Assembly (NCBI GenBank): GCA_963666765.1
Contig: OY762933.1
Location: 2,294,001 to 2,358,000 of the forward strand
From: Foliamicus sp963666765
GTDB taxonomy: Bacteria > Pseudomonadota > Gammaproteobacteria > Steroidobacterales > Foliamicaceae
DNA length: 64,000 nt
Direction: 5' to 3'
In this document: positions 36,177-45,177 of the stretch, in pieces
How the letters are laid out: the number at the start of each line of letters is the position of its first letter
Position numbering within the stretch: the first letter of the stretch is position 1
Made by a program: the position numbers and the translations under genes
The notes under the pieces: generated by a model
The model's input: the letters and a program-made list of their open reading frames with translations, nothing else
What the model was told of the DNA's origin: nothing
Database searches by the model: none

Positions 36177-36631
36177 CTACTGGCACGGACAATATGGCCC
36201 ACCGCCACGAGGTCATTGCGGACATCATCCAGGGTCAGACCGTGGCCAGCCAGGCGCAGCTCGGCCGGTTGCTGGCGGAGCGCGGAATACGCGTTACGCA
36301 GTCCTGCATAAGCCGTGACCTGTCGGTAATCGGCGCGATCAAGCGGGGGCGCGCGTACTCCGTTGCCTTCTCGGACATTTCCGAAGGGGATCGGCAAATG
36401 CTGGCGGCCTATGTGCGCGGACTGGCCAATGCCGGGCCGAACCTTGCGATCGTGCGCACCGCGACCGGCGCGGCCCAGCGGATTGCGCTTTTTCTCGATC
36501 GTTGCGGCTGGCCCGAGATCGTGGCGACAGTGGCCGGGGACGACACGATCTTCGTCGCCACCCGCAACCGCGACGAACAGCGGCTATTGCTGGCGCGCCT
36601 GCGCCGCGAAATGGCCCCGGCTTCTTCCTGA
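36173..36631 (+). CDS. argR: Arginine repressor ArgR
   Basis: A 152-residue winged-helix repressor that hexamerises and binds DNA with arginine as co-repressor. The DNA-binding domain includes RVTQSCISRDLSVIGAIK (recognition helix), and the C-terminal oligomerisation domain ends with WPEIVATVAGDDTIFVATRN, containing the GxDDT arginine-binding motif. The ATG at 36173 lies inside a palindrome and has no Shine-Dalgarno; an ATG at 36194 (MAHRHEVIADII) is an equally good start. First gene of the arginine operon. Confidence 0.93.
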   Translation: MPTGTDNMAHRHEVIADIIQGQTVASQAQLGRLLAERGIRVTQSCISRDLSVIGAIKRGRAYSVAFSDISEGDRQMLAAYVRGLANAGPNLAIVRTATGAAQRIALFLDRCGWPEIVATVAGDDTIFVATRNRDEQRLLLARLRREMAPASS

Positions 36632-36656
36632 ACCCGAGGCAACCCGGCAACCACCC

Positions 36657-37883
36657 ATGAGCGCTTCTCCCATCGTGCTGGCTTATTCCGGCGGACTGGA
36701 TACTTCGTTTTGCGTGCCCTGGCTGAGCGAGAAGTATCGGCGCCCGGTGGTGACGCTGACGGTCAATACCGGCGGCATCGATTCCGGGCAGGCCGAATCG
36801 CTTGAGCGCCGGGCCATGGCGCTGGGCGCCGAACGGCATCTGCTGGTGGAAGCGCGCCCGCAATTCTTCGACGAAGTGATCCGCCATCTCATTGCCGGCA
36901 ACGTGCGGCGCGGGCATACCTATCCGCTGTGCGTGGGCGCCGAGCGGGGAGTGCAGGCGGCGATCCTGGCCCGCACCGCGCGGGAGCTGGGCAGCGATAC
37001 CGTGGCGCACGGCTGCACCGCGGCAGGCAACGATCAGTTCCGTTTCGAAATGGCCATGCGCGCGCTGGCTCCCGAAATCACCGTGCTGGCTCCGGTGCGC
37101 GATGAGTCCTTGCAGCGCGGCGAGCAAGTCGCCTACCTCTCCGGCCACGGCGCGCCTCCGCTTCCCGCCGCCGGCGATTACTCGATCAACCGGGGGCTGT
37201 GGGGCGTGACCATCGGCGGCCGCGAGACCCTGACTTCCGGCGACTCCATTCCGGAGTCGGCGTGGGTGCTGTCGGCGGGGGCGCTGGAGAATCCGCTTCC
37301 GGAAGAGAAGCATGAACTGAAATTCGAAGCGGGCCTGCCGGTTGCCTGGGACGGCGAAGCCATGCGGCCCGTGGAACTGATCGAGACACTCGAAGCCGCC
37401 GGAGGGCGTTTCGGGATAGGACGGGGCATTCATCTGGGCGACACCGTTCTCGGCTCCAAGGGCCGGGTGGCCTACGAAGCGCCGGCCGCGGAAATTCTCC
37501 TGTGCGCGCATCGCGAACTGGAAAAACTCACGCTGGGCGCGGGACAGATGCGGCTCAAAGACACGCTGGCGGCCGTCTACGGCGACCTGGTTCACGAGGG
37601 CAAACACCTCGACCCGGTCTGCCGGAACATCGAGGCTTTCTTCGACAGTTCCCAGGAGCGGGTTTCGGGCCGCGTGCGCCTGACGCTGCGGCCGGGAGCG
37701 GTCTGGGTTCGCGGCGTCGAATCGCCTCATTCGCTGCTGGCCGCCAGCCGGGGCGTGTACGGGGAAACGGCAGGGGAATGGTCGCCACGCGACGCGCTGG
37801 GAGCAGCCCGCGTCATGGCGCTGCCCGGTATGTTGCACAGCCGCGTGGCGGCTTCGGCGGAAAGCGGCGACAGCGATGCGTAG
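36657..37883 (+). CDS. argG: Argininosuccinate synthase
   Basis: ATP-dependent joining of citrulline and aspartate. The 408-residue enzyme has the P-loop-like VLAYSGGLDTSFCV at the N-terminus, VAHGCTAAGNDQFRFE, and YSINRGLWGVTIGGRE. Residue numbering and the C-terminal KLTLGAGQMRLKDTLAAVYGDLVHEG match the family. It follows argR by 25 bases and overlaps the next gene by eight bases. Confidence 0.96.
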   Translation: MSASPIVLAYSGGLDTSFCVPWLSEKYRRPVVTLTVNTGGIDSGQAESLERRAMALGAERHLLVEARPQFFDEVIRHLIAGNVRRGHTYPLCVGAERGVQAAILARTARELGSDTVAHGCTAAGNDQFRFEMAMRALAPEITVLAPVRDESLQRGEQVAYLSGHGAPPLPAAGDYSINRGLWGVTIGGRETLTSGDSIPESAWVLSAGALENPLPEEKHELKFEAGLPVAWDGEAMRPVELIETLEAAGGRFGIGRGIHLGDTVLGSKGRVAYEAPAAEILLCAHRELEKLTLGAGQMRLKDTLAAVYGDLVHEGKHLDPVCRNIEAFFDSSQERVSGRVRLTLRPGAVWVRGVESPHSLLAASRGVYGETAGEWSPRDALGAARVMALPGMLHSRVAASAESGDSDA

Positions 37884-38937
37884 CGTAGTGGTCGACAAGG
37901 TGGCCTCAGTCGCCTCGGGCCTGGACCTGGGACGCGAATTACGCGTGGGCCAGAGCATTCCCAGCGAGGAAGGCGTGATCGTGGCGGTGGAAGTCCTGAA
38001 CGAAAAGTCTTCGTACAACCGGCTGGAACTTGCCAGCGGCCGCATGGCGCGGGTGCGCAGCGGCGACATCGTGGTGGGCGCACTGGGCCATCGAAAGGCC
38101 CTTTTCGGGTATTCCGGTCATCTGCCGGAGACCGTGGAGCGCGGCGATGTCCTGCAGCTGCTCAACATAGGCGGCGTGATAGGCGCGTGCGATTCCGTCA
38201 ACGCCGCCATGGGTTCGCCTTTCGACGTGCGCGTTCTGGGAGTTGTGCTGGAGTTCCCGTATCTGGGTGAACGGGTAGGCGTGCCCGCCCGGGTGGGCGG
38301 ACAGCCGGTGGATGGCGAAAGCCCCGGCCAGCTGAACCTGGGGGGCGTGCCGGTTGTGGCCCTCGCCGGCACCTGCATGAATTCCGGGAAGACCGCGGCG
38401 GCCTGCGCGATTATCGGCAAGCTGCGGCACGAGGGCTACGTGGTCGACGCCTTCAAGGCCACCGGCGTATCGCTGCGCCGCGACATACTGGCCATGGAGG
38501 ACGCGGGCGCGCGCAATACCGCGATCTTCACGGATTTCGGGGTCGTGAGCACCTCTCCGGAGAACGCGCCGTCCCTGGTGCGTTCCATGCTCCGGCAAAT
38601 GGCTGAAGCTGCGCCCGACGTGATCCTGTTCGAACTGGGCGACGGCATACTCGGCGCCTACGGCGTGGAGGCCATCCTCGCAGACGAGGGGATACGGTCG
38701 TCCATTACCTGCCTGCTGCTTTGCGCCAGCGATCCGGTCGCCGCCTGGGGCGGAGCGCGGCTGCTGAAGGAACTCTACGGGATTGACGTAGCCGCCGTTA
38801 CCGGTCCGGCTACGGACAACCAGGTGGGACTGGACATCCTGGGGCAGCGGGTCGGCGTGCCCGGCTACAACGCGATTACGCAAGGCGCGGAGCTCGGCGA
38901 GTTCGTGGCCCGCAACGTCTCGCTGGGGCGGCTGTGA
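37876..38937 (+). CDS. Uncharacterised P-loop protein embedded in the arginine operon
   Basis: A 353-residue soluble protein of unknown function, coupled on both sides: its ATG overlaps argG by eight bases and its stop overlaps argC by four (GTGA). The first 150 residues form a beta-rich domain (GRMARVRSGDIVVGALGHRKAL). A P-loop, VALAGTCMNSGKTAAACAI, starts the second domain, followed by VDAFKATGVSLRR and LFELGDGILGAYG. This layout is reminiscent of DUF1611 proteins, a group that includes the D-glutamate N-acetyltransferase DgcN; that relation is my inference and distant. Since no argA is seen here, a role in supplying or handling N-acetylglutamate is worth considering. Confidence 0.7.
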   Translation: MRSVVVDKVASVASGLDLGRELRVGQSIPSEEGVIVAVEVLNEKSSYNRLELASGRMARVRSGDIVVGALGHRKALFGYSGHLPETVERGDVLQLLNIGGVIGACDSVNAAMGSPFDVRVLGVVLEFPYLGERVGVPARVGGQPVDGESPGQLNLGGVPVVALAGTCMNSGKTAAACAIIGKLRHEGYVVDAFKATGVSLRRDILAMEDAGARNTAIFTDFGVVSTSPENAPSLVRSMLRQMAEAAPDVILFELGDGILGAYGVEAILADEGIRSSITCLLLCASDPVAAWGGARLLKELYGIDVAAVTGPATDNQVGLDILGQRVGVPGYNAITQGAELGEFVARNVSLGRL

Positions 38938-39983
38938 CCATTCCTGCCGTAATCCTGGGCGCGTCCGGGTACGTGGCGGGCGAACTGCTGCGCATACTCG
39001 CCGGTCATCCGCACTTCCGCATCGCCGCGGCGATTTCGGAAAGCAACGCGGGCAAGGTAGTGGAATCGGTTTTTCCCAACCTGACGGGCATCTGGCCGGA
39101 TTTTCGCTTTCGGCCCTTCTCCGAACTGGGCGGGATGCTTGACGAGCGCTGCGCGGTTTTTTCCTGCGCTCCGCATGGCGCCAGCGCCGGGCTTATCGCG
39201 ACGACGCTGAAAGTGGCCGGCGAAGAGGGCGCCCGGGTTCGCATCGTGGATGCCTCGGCGGACTTTCGCTTTGCCGACGCGGATGCCTACGAGCAGGTTT
39301 ACGGCCAGGCGCACGGCGCACCGGAATTGCTCCCGTCATTCTCCTGCGCCCTACCCGAACATCGTGCGGAGGCCGCCACTTTGCATATCGGCCATCCCGG
39401 CTGTTTCGCCAGCGCATTGCTGCTGGCGTCGGCGCCCCTGATGCGCTACGGGCTCACCGACACGCCCCTGTTCGCCAGTGGCGTTACCGGCAGCACGGGC
39501 GCCGGCAAGACACCCCTCAAGACCACTCATCACCCGGTCCGGCATTCCAACATGTTTGCCTATCGGCCCCTGAGGCACCGGCACGCACCGGAAGTTGAAG
39601 CCGTTTGCGAGGCGGTGAGCGGCGTGCGGCCGGACCTGCGTTTCGTGCCGCACTCGGGGCCATTCGCCCGAGGTATCTACATGACGATGCAGGCCGGGCT
39701 CAAGCAAGCCACCAGCGCGACGCAACTTGTGGAAGCTTTCTCGGACACGTATTCGGATGCGCCGTTTGTGCATGTGATCGACGGCCCGCCGAAACTCAAG
39801 GACGTGGTGGGCGGAAACAATGCCCACATTGGCGTCACGGTGAGCCGGGGTTCAGCGGCGGTGTTCGTGGTTCTGGACAATCTCGTCAAGGGTGCGGCCG
39901 GCGGCGCCGTGCAATGGATGAATCGCCTGTACGGGCTTGAGGAGACCGCCGGCCTGGTGGCCGCGGGCCCGGCGTGGACGTGA
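38934..39983 (+). CDS. argC: N-acetyl-gamma-glutamyl-phosphate reductase
   Basis: NADPH-dependent reduction of N-acetylglutamyl phosphate to the semialdehyde. The 349-residue protein opens with the nucleotide motif ILGASGYVAGELLRIL and has the active-site Cys in HIGHPGCFASALLLA, with GVTGSTGAGKTP following. Start is GTG overlapping the P-loop gene. Spacing and length agree with type I ArgC. Confidence 0.95.
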   Translation: MTIPAVILGASGYVAGELLRILAGHPHFRIAAAISESNAGKVVESVFPNLTGIWPDFRFRPFSELGGMLDERCAVFSCAPHGASAGLIATTLKVAGEEGARVRIVDASADFRFADADAYEQVYGQAHGAPELLPSFSCALPEHRAEAATLHIGHPGCFASALLLASAPLMRYGLTDTPLFASGVTGSTGAGKTPLKTTHHPVRHSNMFAYRPLRHRHAPEVEAVCEAVSGVRPDLRFVPHSGPFARGIYMTMQAGLKQATSATQLVEAFSDTYSDAPFVHVIDGPPKLKDVVGGNNAHIGVTVSRGSAAVFVVLDNLVKGAAGGAVQWMNRLYGLEETAGLVAAGPAWT

Positions 39984-41164
39984 GCGTACAGGCGCGGACG
40001 CCGGCGTCCGGCGACGTGCGCAGCGCCGAGGCTGCGCACCTGGCTCAGGTGTACGCCCAGTTTCCCTTTGAGGTGGTATCGGGCGAAGGCGCCTACCTTA
40101 ACCTGGCTGATGGCCGCCGCCTGCTGGACCTGTACGGAGGACACGCGGTGTGCGCGCTCGGCTACGGGCATCCGCGCCTTACGGAAGCCATCCGGCGTCA
40201 GGCGGGCGAACTGCTGTTCGCCAGCAACGCGGTGGCGCTGCGCGTCAGGGCGGGCGCCGCCGACAAGCTGGCGCAGTTCGCACCGCCGGGGCTTGATCGG
40301 GTGTTCTTCGTCAATTCGGGCGCTGAAGCGAACGAAAATGCCCTGCGCCTGGCCTGCAAGCTTACAGGGCGGTCGCGCGTCGTTGCGCTGGAACACGGTT
40401 TTCACGGCCGCACCGCGGCCGCCGGCGCGGTGACCTGGGGGGCGCGCGAGCGTTGGTACGGGTTTCCGAATACGCCTTTCGACGTGGCCTTTGCGCCCCG
40501 CGACAATGCCGCGGCCGCGGCCTCGCATGTCGACCGCGAAACGGCCGCCGTCATTCTTGAGCCCATACAGGGCCTGGCGGGCGCATACGCCCTGAGCGAC
40601 AACTTCCTGCGCGCGGTGCGCGCAGCCTGCGACAGGCACGGAGCGCTGCTGATCGCCGATGAGGTGCAGTGCGGTATGGGACGGAGCGGCCTGCCGTTCG
40701 CCATCTCGCATTCGGGCGTGGCGCCGGACATGATCACGGCTGCGAAATCCCTGGGCGCGGGCGTGCCCTGCGCGGCGCTGCTGATGCGCGAGGAGTGCGC
40801 CGCCCAGCTCGGCAGAGGCGACCTGGGCACGACATTCGGCGGCGGCCCGCTGGCCTGCGCGGCCATCGAGGCCGTTCTGGACGCAATGGTGGAAGAACAG
40901 CTTCCCGCGCAGGCCGCGGAGCGTGAGCGGCAGGTCCGCGCCACCTGCGTGGCAGGTCCGGTCACGGAGATTGAGGGGCGCGGACTGCTGCTGGGGCTGA
41001 AATGCGCCGGCGGGGCGCGGCAGGTTCGTGACGACCTGCTTGCCGCCGACATTCTTGCAGGGACCAGCGCGCTGCCCCAATGGCTGCGCCTGATGCCCCC
41101 GCTTAACCTGCGCGAAGAAGAGGCGGCGCAACTGGGCGCCGCCGTGCATCAACTCGGCTCTTGA
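39974..41164 (+). CDS. argD: Acetylornithine aminotransferase
   Basis: A PLP enzyme (class III aminotransferase) of 396 residues that converts N-acetylglutamate semialdehyde to N-acetylornithine. FFVNSGAEANENALRLA, EHGFHGRTAAA, LLIADEVQCGMGRSG and the PLP-lysine motif DMITAAKSLGAGVP are all present. GTG starts at 39974 and 39980 are both in frame and both overlap argC. Being next to an acyl-ornithine carbamoyltransferase, its product would be carbamoylated without deacetylation. Confidence 0.93.
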   Translation: MDVSVQARTPASGDVRSAEAAHLAQVYAQFPFEVVSGEGAYLNLADGRRLLDLYGGHAVCALGYGHPRLTEAIRRQAGELLFASNAVALRVRAGAADKLAQFAPPGLDRVFFVNSGAEANENALRLACKLTGRSRVVALEHGFHGRTAAAGAVTWGARERWYGFPNTPFDVAFAPRDNAAAAASHVDRETAAVILEPIQGLAGAYALSDNFLRAVRAACDRHGALLIADEVQCGMGRSGLPFAISHSGVAPDMITAAKSLGAGVPCAALLMREECAAQLGRGDLGTTFGGGPLACAAIEAVLDAMVEEQLPAQAAERERQVRATCVAGPVTEIEGRGLLLGLKCAGGARQVRDDLLAADILAGTSALPQWLRLMPPLNLREEEAAQLGAAVHQLGS

Positions 41165-41177
41165 CTGGAGCAGGCAA

Positions 41178-42194
41178 ATGAGTGACATCCAACGATTCGA
41201 CGACCTTGCGGACTTTTCTCCGCGACAGATAGCCGCGCTGCTGGCCCTGGCCGGCCGGTTGGAGAAGCATCCGGAGCCCGAGGCCCTGAAAGGCAAGGTC
41301 CTGTCGCTGCTGTTTCTGAATCCATCGCTGAGAACGCTGGCTTCGTTCCAGGCTTCCATGACCCGCCTTGGCGGCGGCGCGTTCGTGATCTCGCCGGAAA
41401 TGTCCATCCACGGGCTGGAGACGCGGCCGGGGATCGTGATGGACGGCGCGGCGGCCGAACACGTCAAGGAAGCGGTGCCGGTAATCGCCTCGTACGGCGA
41501 CGCCCTGGGCTTAAGGGCCTTCGCCGAGCGCCGCGACCTCGTGGAGGACCTGGAGGACCGCGAGTATCGAAGCATGGCGGAGTTGGTTTCCACGCCGCTG
41601 ATCAACATGGAATCGGCCATCAACCATCCCTGCCAGAGCCTTGCCGACTGGAAGACCATGGACGATCTCGGCACCCCGGCTTCGGGGGGCAAGTTCGTCC
41701 TGAGCTGGGCCTATCACCCGCTGGCGCTGCCGCTTGCCGTACCGGCCGCCACGATTCAGATGGCGGCCATGCGCGGCATGGATGTGATCGTGCTCCGCCC
41801 GGAGGGATTCGAACTGCCCCCGCCGGTAATGGACAAGGCCCGCAAGCTTGCCGAGCGCAGCGGGGGCTCAGTGAGCGAAACGGACGACCGCGCGGAGGCG
41901 CTGGCCGGCGCCCGCGTGCTGTATGCGAAGTCCTGGAGTTCCACACTTCATTACGGCGACAAGCACGAGGATTACCAGTTGCGCAACCGTCACGAGGACT
42001 GGTGCGTAGACGAAGGCTGGTTCGAGCCGGCTGAATCGGACTGCCGGTTCATGCACTGCCTTCCCGTGCGCCGCAACGTCGTGGTAAGCGAAGCGGTGCT
42101 GGACGGACCGCGCAGCGTTGTGGTGCCGGAAGCACGCAACCGCATGTGGGTGCAGATGGCCGTGCTGTACGCCATGCTGGGGCCGGGGCTGTGA
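41178..42194 (+). CDS. argF': N-acylornithine carbamoyltransferase (AOTCase/SOTCase type)
   Basis: A 338-residue transcarbamoylase. FLNPSLRTLASFQ replaces the STRTR carbamoyl-phosphate loop, and INHPCQSLADW, VLYAKSW and CLPVRRNV identify the branch acting on N-acetylornithine (Xanthomonas) or N-succinylornithine (Bacteroides) rather than ornithine. At the position that I recall separates these two (Glu92 versus Pro90), this protein has Ala93 in MDGAAAEH, so its acyl preference is not predicted. The pathway therefore makes N-acylcitrulline, needing a deacylase not found in the window. Confidence 0.88.
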   Translation: MSDIQRFDDLADFSPRQIAALLALAGRLEKHPEPEALKGKVLSLLFLNPSLRTLASFQASMTRLGGGAFVISPEMSIHGLETRPGIVMDGAAAEHVKEAVPVIASYGDALGLRAFAERRDLVEDLEDREYRSMAELVSTPLINMESAINHPCQSLADWKTMDDLGTPASGGKFVLSWAYHPLALPLAVPAATIQMAAMRGMDVIVLRPEGFELPPPVMDKARKLAERSGGSVSETDDRAEALAGARVLYAKSWSSTLHYGDKHEDYQLRNRHEDWCVDEGWFEPAESDCRFMHCLPVRRNVVVSEAVLDGPRSVVVPEARNRMWVQMAVLYAMLGPGL

Positions 42195-43126
42195 ACCGGT
42201 CACGGCCGAGCGGCACAGGCTTCGGAGCGCTGCGGGCGGCGGCGCCCTACCTGCGGCTGTACCGCGGCCGCGTATTCGTCGTAAAGCTGGGCGGCGAGGT
42301 CCTGAGCCGGAGCAGCCGCATGGAGGCCCTGGTCGAGCAGGCCGGCGTCCTGCAGGCGCTGGGCGTGCGGGTCGTGATCGTGCATGGCGGAGGACCGCAG
42401 TCGACCGAATTGACCGGGCGCCTGAAACACAAGGCGCGCATGGTGGCCGGCCGCCGCGTAACCGGGCCGGAAGACCTGAAGGTGGCGTCGTACGTGCTCA
42501 ATGGCGAGGTCAATACGCAATTGCTCGCCGCCTGCCGCGCCTGCGGAATTCCGGCAGTCGGCCTGTCCGGCGTGGACGCCGGCCTGGTCACGGCCCATCG
42601 GCGGCCGCCGGTGAAGATGGAAGGCGCAGGCGACGAGCCGGTGGATTTCGGTTTTGTCGGGGACATCGACGCGGTCGACCCGGCGGTCCTCGAGCTGACC
42701 CTCGGGGAAGGCATGATCCCGGTGGTTAGTCCCCTGTCCGCCGACAGCGAGGGCAAGCTGCTGAACATAAACGCCGACACCGTGGCCGCGGCGCTGGCGG
42801 TCGGCATCAAGGCGGAGAAACTGGTTCTGACCATGGCTGCGCCGGGCATTCTTCAGGATCGTTCGGACCCGTCCACGCTGGTGTCCTATCTCGACCTGGC
42901 GGGATTGCGAAAGCTTCGCGAGCAGGGCGCGCTGGGAGACGGCATGTTGCCCAAGGCAACGGCGATCGAGTCCGCAATTTCAGGCGGCGTGCCGAGGGTT
43001 CACCTGGTATCCGGCAGCATGCAGGATGCGCTGCTGCGCGAAGTGTTCACCAACGAAGGCTGCGGAACGCTGGTCGTGCGCAGCATCGATGCGCTGTCCG
43101 CCGCGGAGCAGGAGGCGGCGAAGTAA
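42191..43126 (+). CDS. argB: Acetylglutamate kinase
   Basis: Phosphorylates N-acetylglutamate. The 311-residue amino-acid-kinase-fold protein has FVVKLGGEVL and VVIVHGGGPQSTEL near the N-terminus and the C-terminal LLNINADTVAAALAVGIKAEKLVL. It starts with GTG overlapping the carbamoyltransferase stop (GTGA). Unlike the fused kinase-synthase of Xanthomonas, no acetyltransferase (NAGS) domain follows. Confidence 0.94.
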   Translation: MNRSRPSGTGFGALRAAAPYLRLYRGRVFVVKLGGEVLSRSSRMEALVEQAGVLQALGVRVVIVHGGGPQSTELTGRLKHKARMVAGRRVTGPEDLKVASYVLNGEVNTQLLAACRACGIPAVGLSGVDAGLVTAHRRPPVKMEGAGDEPVDFGFVGDIDAVDPAVLELTLGEGMIPVVSPLSADSEGKLLNINADTVAAALAVGIKAEKLVLTMAAPGILQDRSDPSTLVSYLDLAGLRKLREQGALGDGMLPKATAIESAISGGVPRVHLVSGSMQDALLREVFTNEGCGTLVVRSIDALSAAEQEAAK

Positions 43127-44319
43127 TGACACGCCTGTGGGACAAGGGCGGCGAGCTGGACGAGACGGTCCTGCGCTATACGGCCGGCGAGGATCACATC
43201 CTGGACGCTCGCCTGGTGGAGTACGACGTGACGGCCTCGATCGCGCACGCCGGCATGCTGCACGCGGCCGGCTACCTTTCGGCCGAGGACCACGCTGAAA
43301 TCGTCTCCGGCCTGAATGAGCTGGCCGCCGGGCACGCGGCCGGCGCCTGGACCATTTCGCTGGAAGAGGAAGACGTGCATACGGCCCTGGAGCGGCGCCT
43401 GGTTGCGCGGATCGGCCAAGCCGGCGCCCGCGTGCACCTTGGGCGTTCGCGCAACGACCAGGTGCTGGCGGCGCTGCGCCTGTATCTCAAGGACGCCGCG
43501 GCATCCCTTGCGCGGGCTGCGGAAGCGGTTGCCCTGGCCCTGGAAGAACTGAATGCGCGCCAGGGCGAGTTACCGCTGCCCGGTTACACGCACATGCAGC
43601 AGGCCATGCCGAGCAGTGTGGATTTGTGGGCGGGAGCCTATGCGGCGGAGTTGCGCGACGACGCAGCCGGCCTCGAGGTCTCCGTGCGCCGAATGGACCG
43701 CAATCCCCTCGGCAGCGCGGCGGGCTTCGGCGCCCCGGGACTGAAACTGGATCGGGAACATACTCGCAGGGCCCTGGGATTTGCCGAGGTACACGAACCG
43801 GTTACGGCCGTGCAGCTGTCGCGCGGCAAGGCGGAAGCCGGAATGGTGTTTGAATGCGTGCTGCTGGTGCAGGACCTGGGCCGGCTGGCCGGCGACCTCC
43901 TGCTCTTTTACACCCAGGAGTTCGCACTCGTTGAACTGGCCCCGGAAGTAACCACCGGTTCGTCCATCATGCCCCAGAAGCGCAATGCCGATGCGCTGGA
44001 GCTGGTCCGCGGCGCCGGCGCCAGCGCGCGCGCCGGTCTGCTGGAAATCCTCGGACTGCCTGCGTCGCTGCCGTCCGGTTATCAGCGGGACCTGCAACGG
44101 ATCAAGGCGCCGCTTTTCCGCACGATCGATCTTGCCGGCGAAAGCTGCCAGGTCGTTTGCCGTATAGTGCGCGCTTTGCGCTTCAACCCCGAACGCTGCG
44201 GGGAGTTGACGTCGGCCCGGGGCCTGCGCGCCGCGGAGCGTGCCAACCGGCTTGCGGCGGAGCAGGGCTTGAGTTTTCGTGAAGCGTACCGGCAGGTCGC
44301 GCGGCAGGAGAAGGAGTGA
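43126..44319 (+). CDS. argH: Argininosuccinate lyase
   Basis: Splits argininosuccinate into arginine and fumarate. The signature GSSIMPQKRNADALELVRG is intact, as are RVHLGRSRNDQVLAALRLYL and LPGYTHMQQAMPSS. At 397 residues it is shorter than the usual 430-460, mainly at the C-terminus, but no frameshift is seen. The ATG overlaps the argB stop by one base (TAATG). Confidence 0.95.
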   Translation: MTRLWDKGGELDETVLRYTAGEDHILDARLVEYDVTASIAHAGMLHAAGYLSAEDHAEIVSGLNELAAGHAAGAWTISLEEEDVHTALERRLVARIGQAGARVHLGRSRNDQVLAALRLYLKDAAASLARAAEAVALALEELNARQGELPLPGYTHMQQAMPSSVDLWAGAYAAELRDDAAGLEVSVRRMDRNPLGSAAGFGAPGLKLDREHTRRALGFAEVHEPVTAVQLSRGKAEAGMVFECVLLVQDLGRLAGDLLLFYTQEFALVELAPEVTTGSSIMPQKRNADALELVRGAGASARAGLLEILGLPASLPSGYQRDLQRIKAPLFRTIDLAGESCQVVCRIVRALRFNPERCGELTSARGLRAAERANRLAAEQGLSFREAYRQVARQEKE

Positions 44320-44765
44320 GCGACAGAATCTGGCATCCCAGGGCGTTCGATCGTCCCGAGCAGCTAAACGCGATGGAGAAGGACCGGATGCTGGGGCATC
44401 TGGGCGTGGAGATTGTCGAAATCGGCGACGACTACCTGCGCGCCCGCATGCCCGTGGATCACCGCACGCAGCAACCGTTCGGATTGTTGCATGGTGGCGC
44501 GTCGGCGGTTCTGGCGGAATCGGTGGGCAGCTGGTCGTCCTACCTCACCACGCCGCCCGGCGAATTCCAGGTCCTCGGACTCGAAATCAACGTCAGCCAC
44601 CTGCGCCCGGCGAAATCGGGTTACGTTTACGGAACCGCCCGTCCGGTGCGCCTGGGCAGCGTGGTCCACGTCTGGGACATAAAGGTCACCGACGAAGCCG
44701 GGGTCTTGCTGAGCGTTTCCAGGCTGGCGACGTCGGTTCGCCGCCTCAAGCAATCGAGCGCGTGA
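44316..44765 (+). CDS. Hotdog-fold acyl-CoA thioesterase (PaaI/YdiI type)
   Basis: A 149-residue single-hotdog thioesterase. QPFGLLHGGASAVLAESVGS carries the catalytic acid and the HGG turn of the YdiI/EntH group, which hydrolyses aromatic or acyl-CoA esters. Start GTG overlaps the argH stop, so it is co-translated with the arginine genes, though a functional link is not evident. Confidence 0.87.
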   Translation: MSDRIWHPRAFDRPEQLNAMEKDRMLGHLGVEIVEIGDDYLRARMPVDHRTQQPFGLLHGGASAVLAESVGSWSSYLTTPPGEFQVLGLEINVSHLRPAKSGYVYGTARPVRLGSVVHVWDIKVTDEAGVLLSVSRLATSVRRLKQSSA

Positions 44766-44794
44766 TATTCTTCGCCCGCCGCAGAGGGGAACCC

Positions 44795-45136
44795 GTGAAG
44801 AAATTACTTGTTATCGCTTGCGCTTTGGTGTTGGGCGCATGCGCAGCCCAACAGTCAGCGCTGCAATCCGCAGAATCGACTCCGGAGGGGCAGGAGGCTG
44901 CGGCGTCCGAGAATTCCGCCGCGACGCGGCGCGAGGAGCGGCGCAGGAGCGATGAGAATTACGTCAGCTCGCTGGAGCGAAGGGACCAGACGGGCTCCCG
45001 CATCAATCGCGTGCGCCGCAGGGGCGAACCGGAAGAAGACAAGACCGCCGGCAAGCGCGTTGAAACCATTAGCCGGGAACAGATCCAGGATATCCAGGAA
45101 AGGGGTGGGACGGTCATAATCGCCGGCGAGGAATAA
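44795..45136 (+). CDS. Small charged lipoprotein
   Basis: A 113-residue precursor with a lipoprotein signal (VKKLLVIACALVLGAC, lipobox LGAC) and a mature chain rich in Arg, Glu and Ser, probably disordered. I do not recognise the family. GTG start with GAGGGG at a good distance. It is the last gene of the arginine transcription unit, convergent with tatC. Confidence 0.75.
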   Translation: MKKLLVIACALVLGACAAQQSALQSAESTPEGQEAAASENSAATRREERRRSDENYVSSLERRDQTGSRINRVRRRGEPEEDKTAGKRVETISREQIQDIQERGGTVIIAGEE

Positions 45137-45177
45137 CCGTCAAGGGAATTTCGGCCCCTTGCGGCCCCGGCGCGGAA

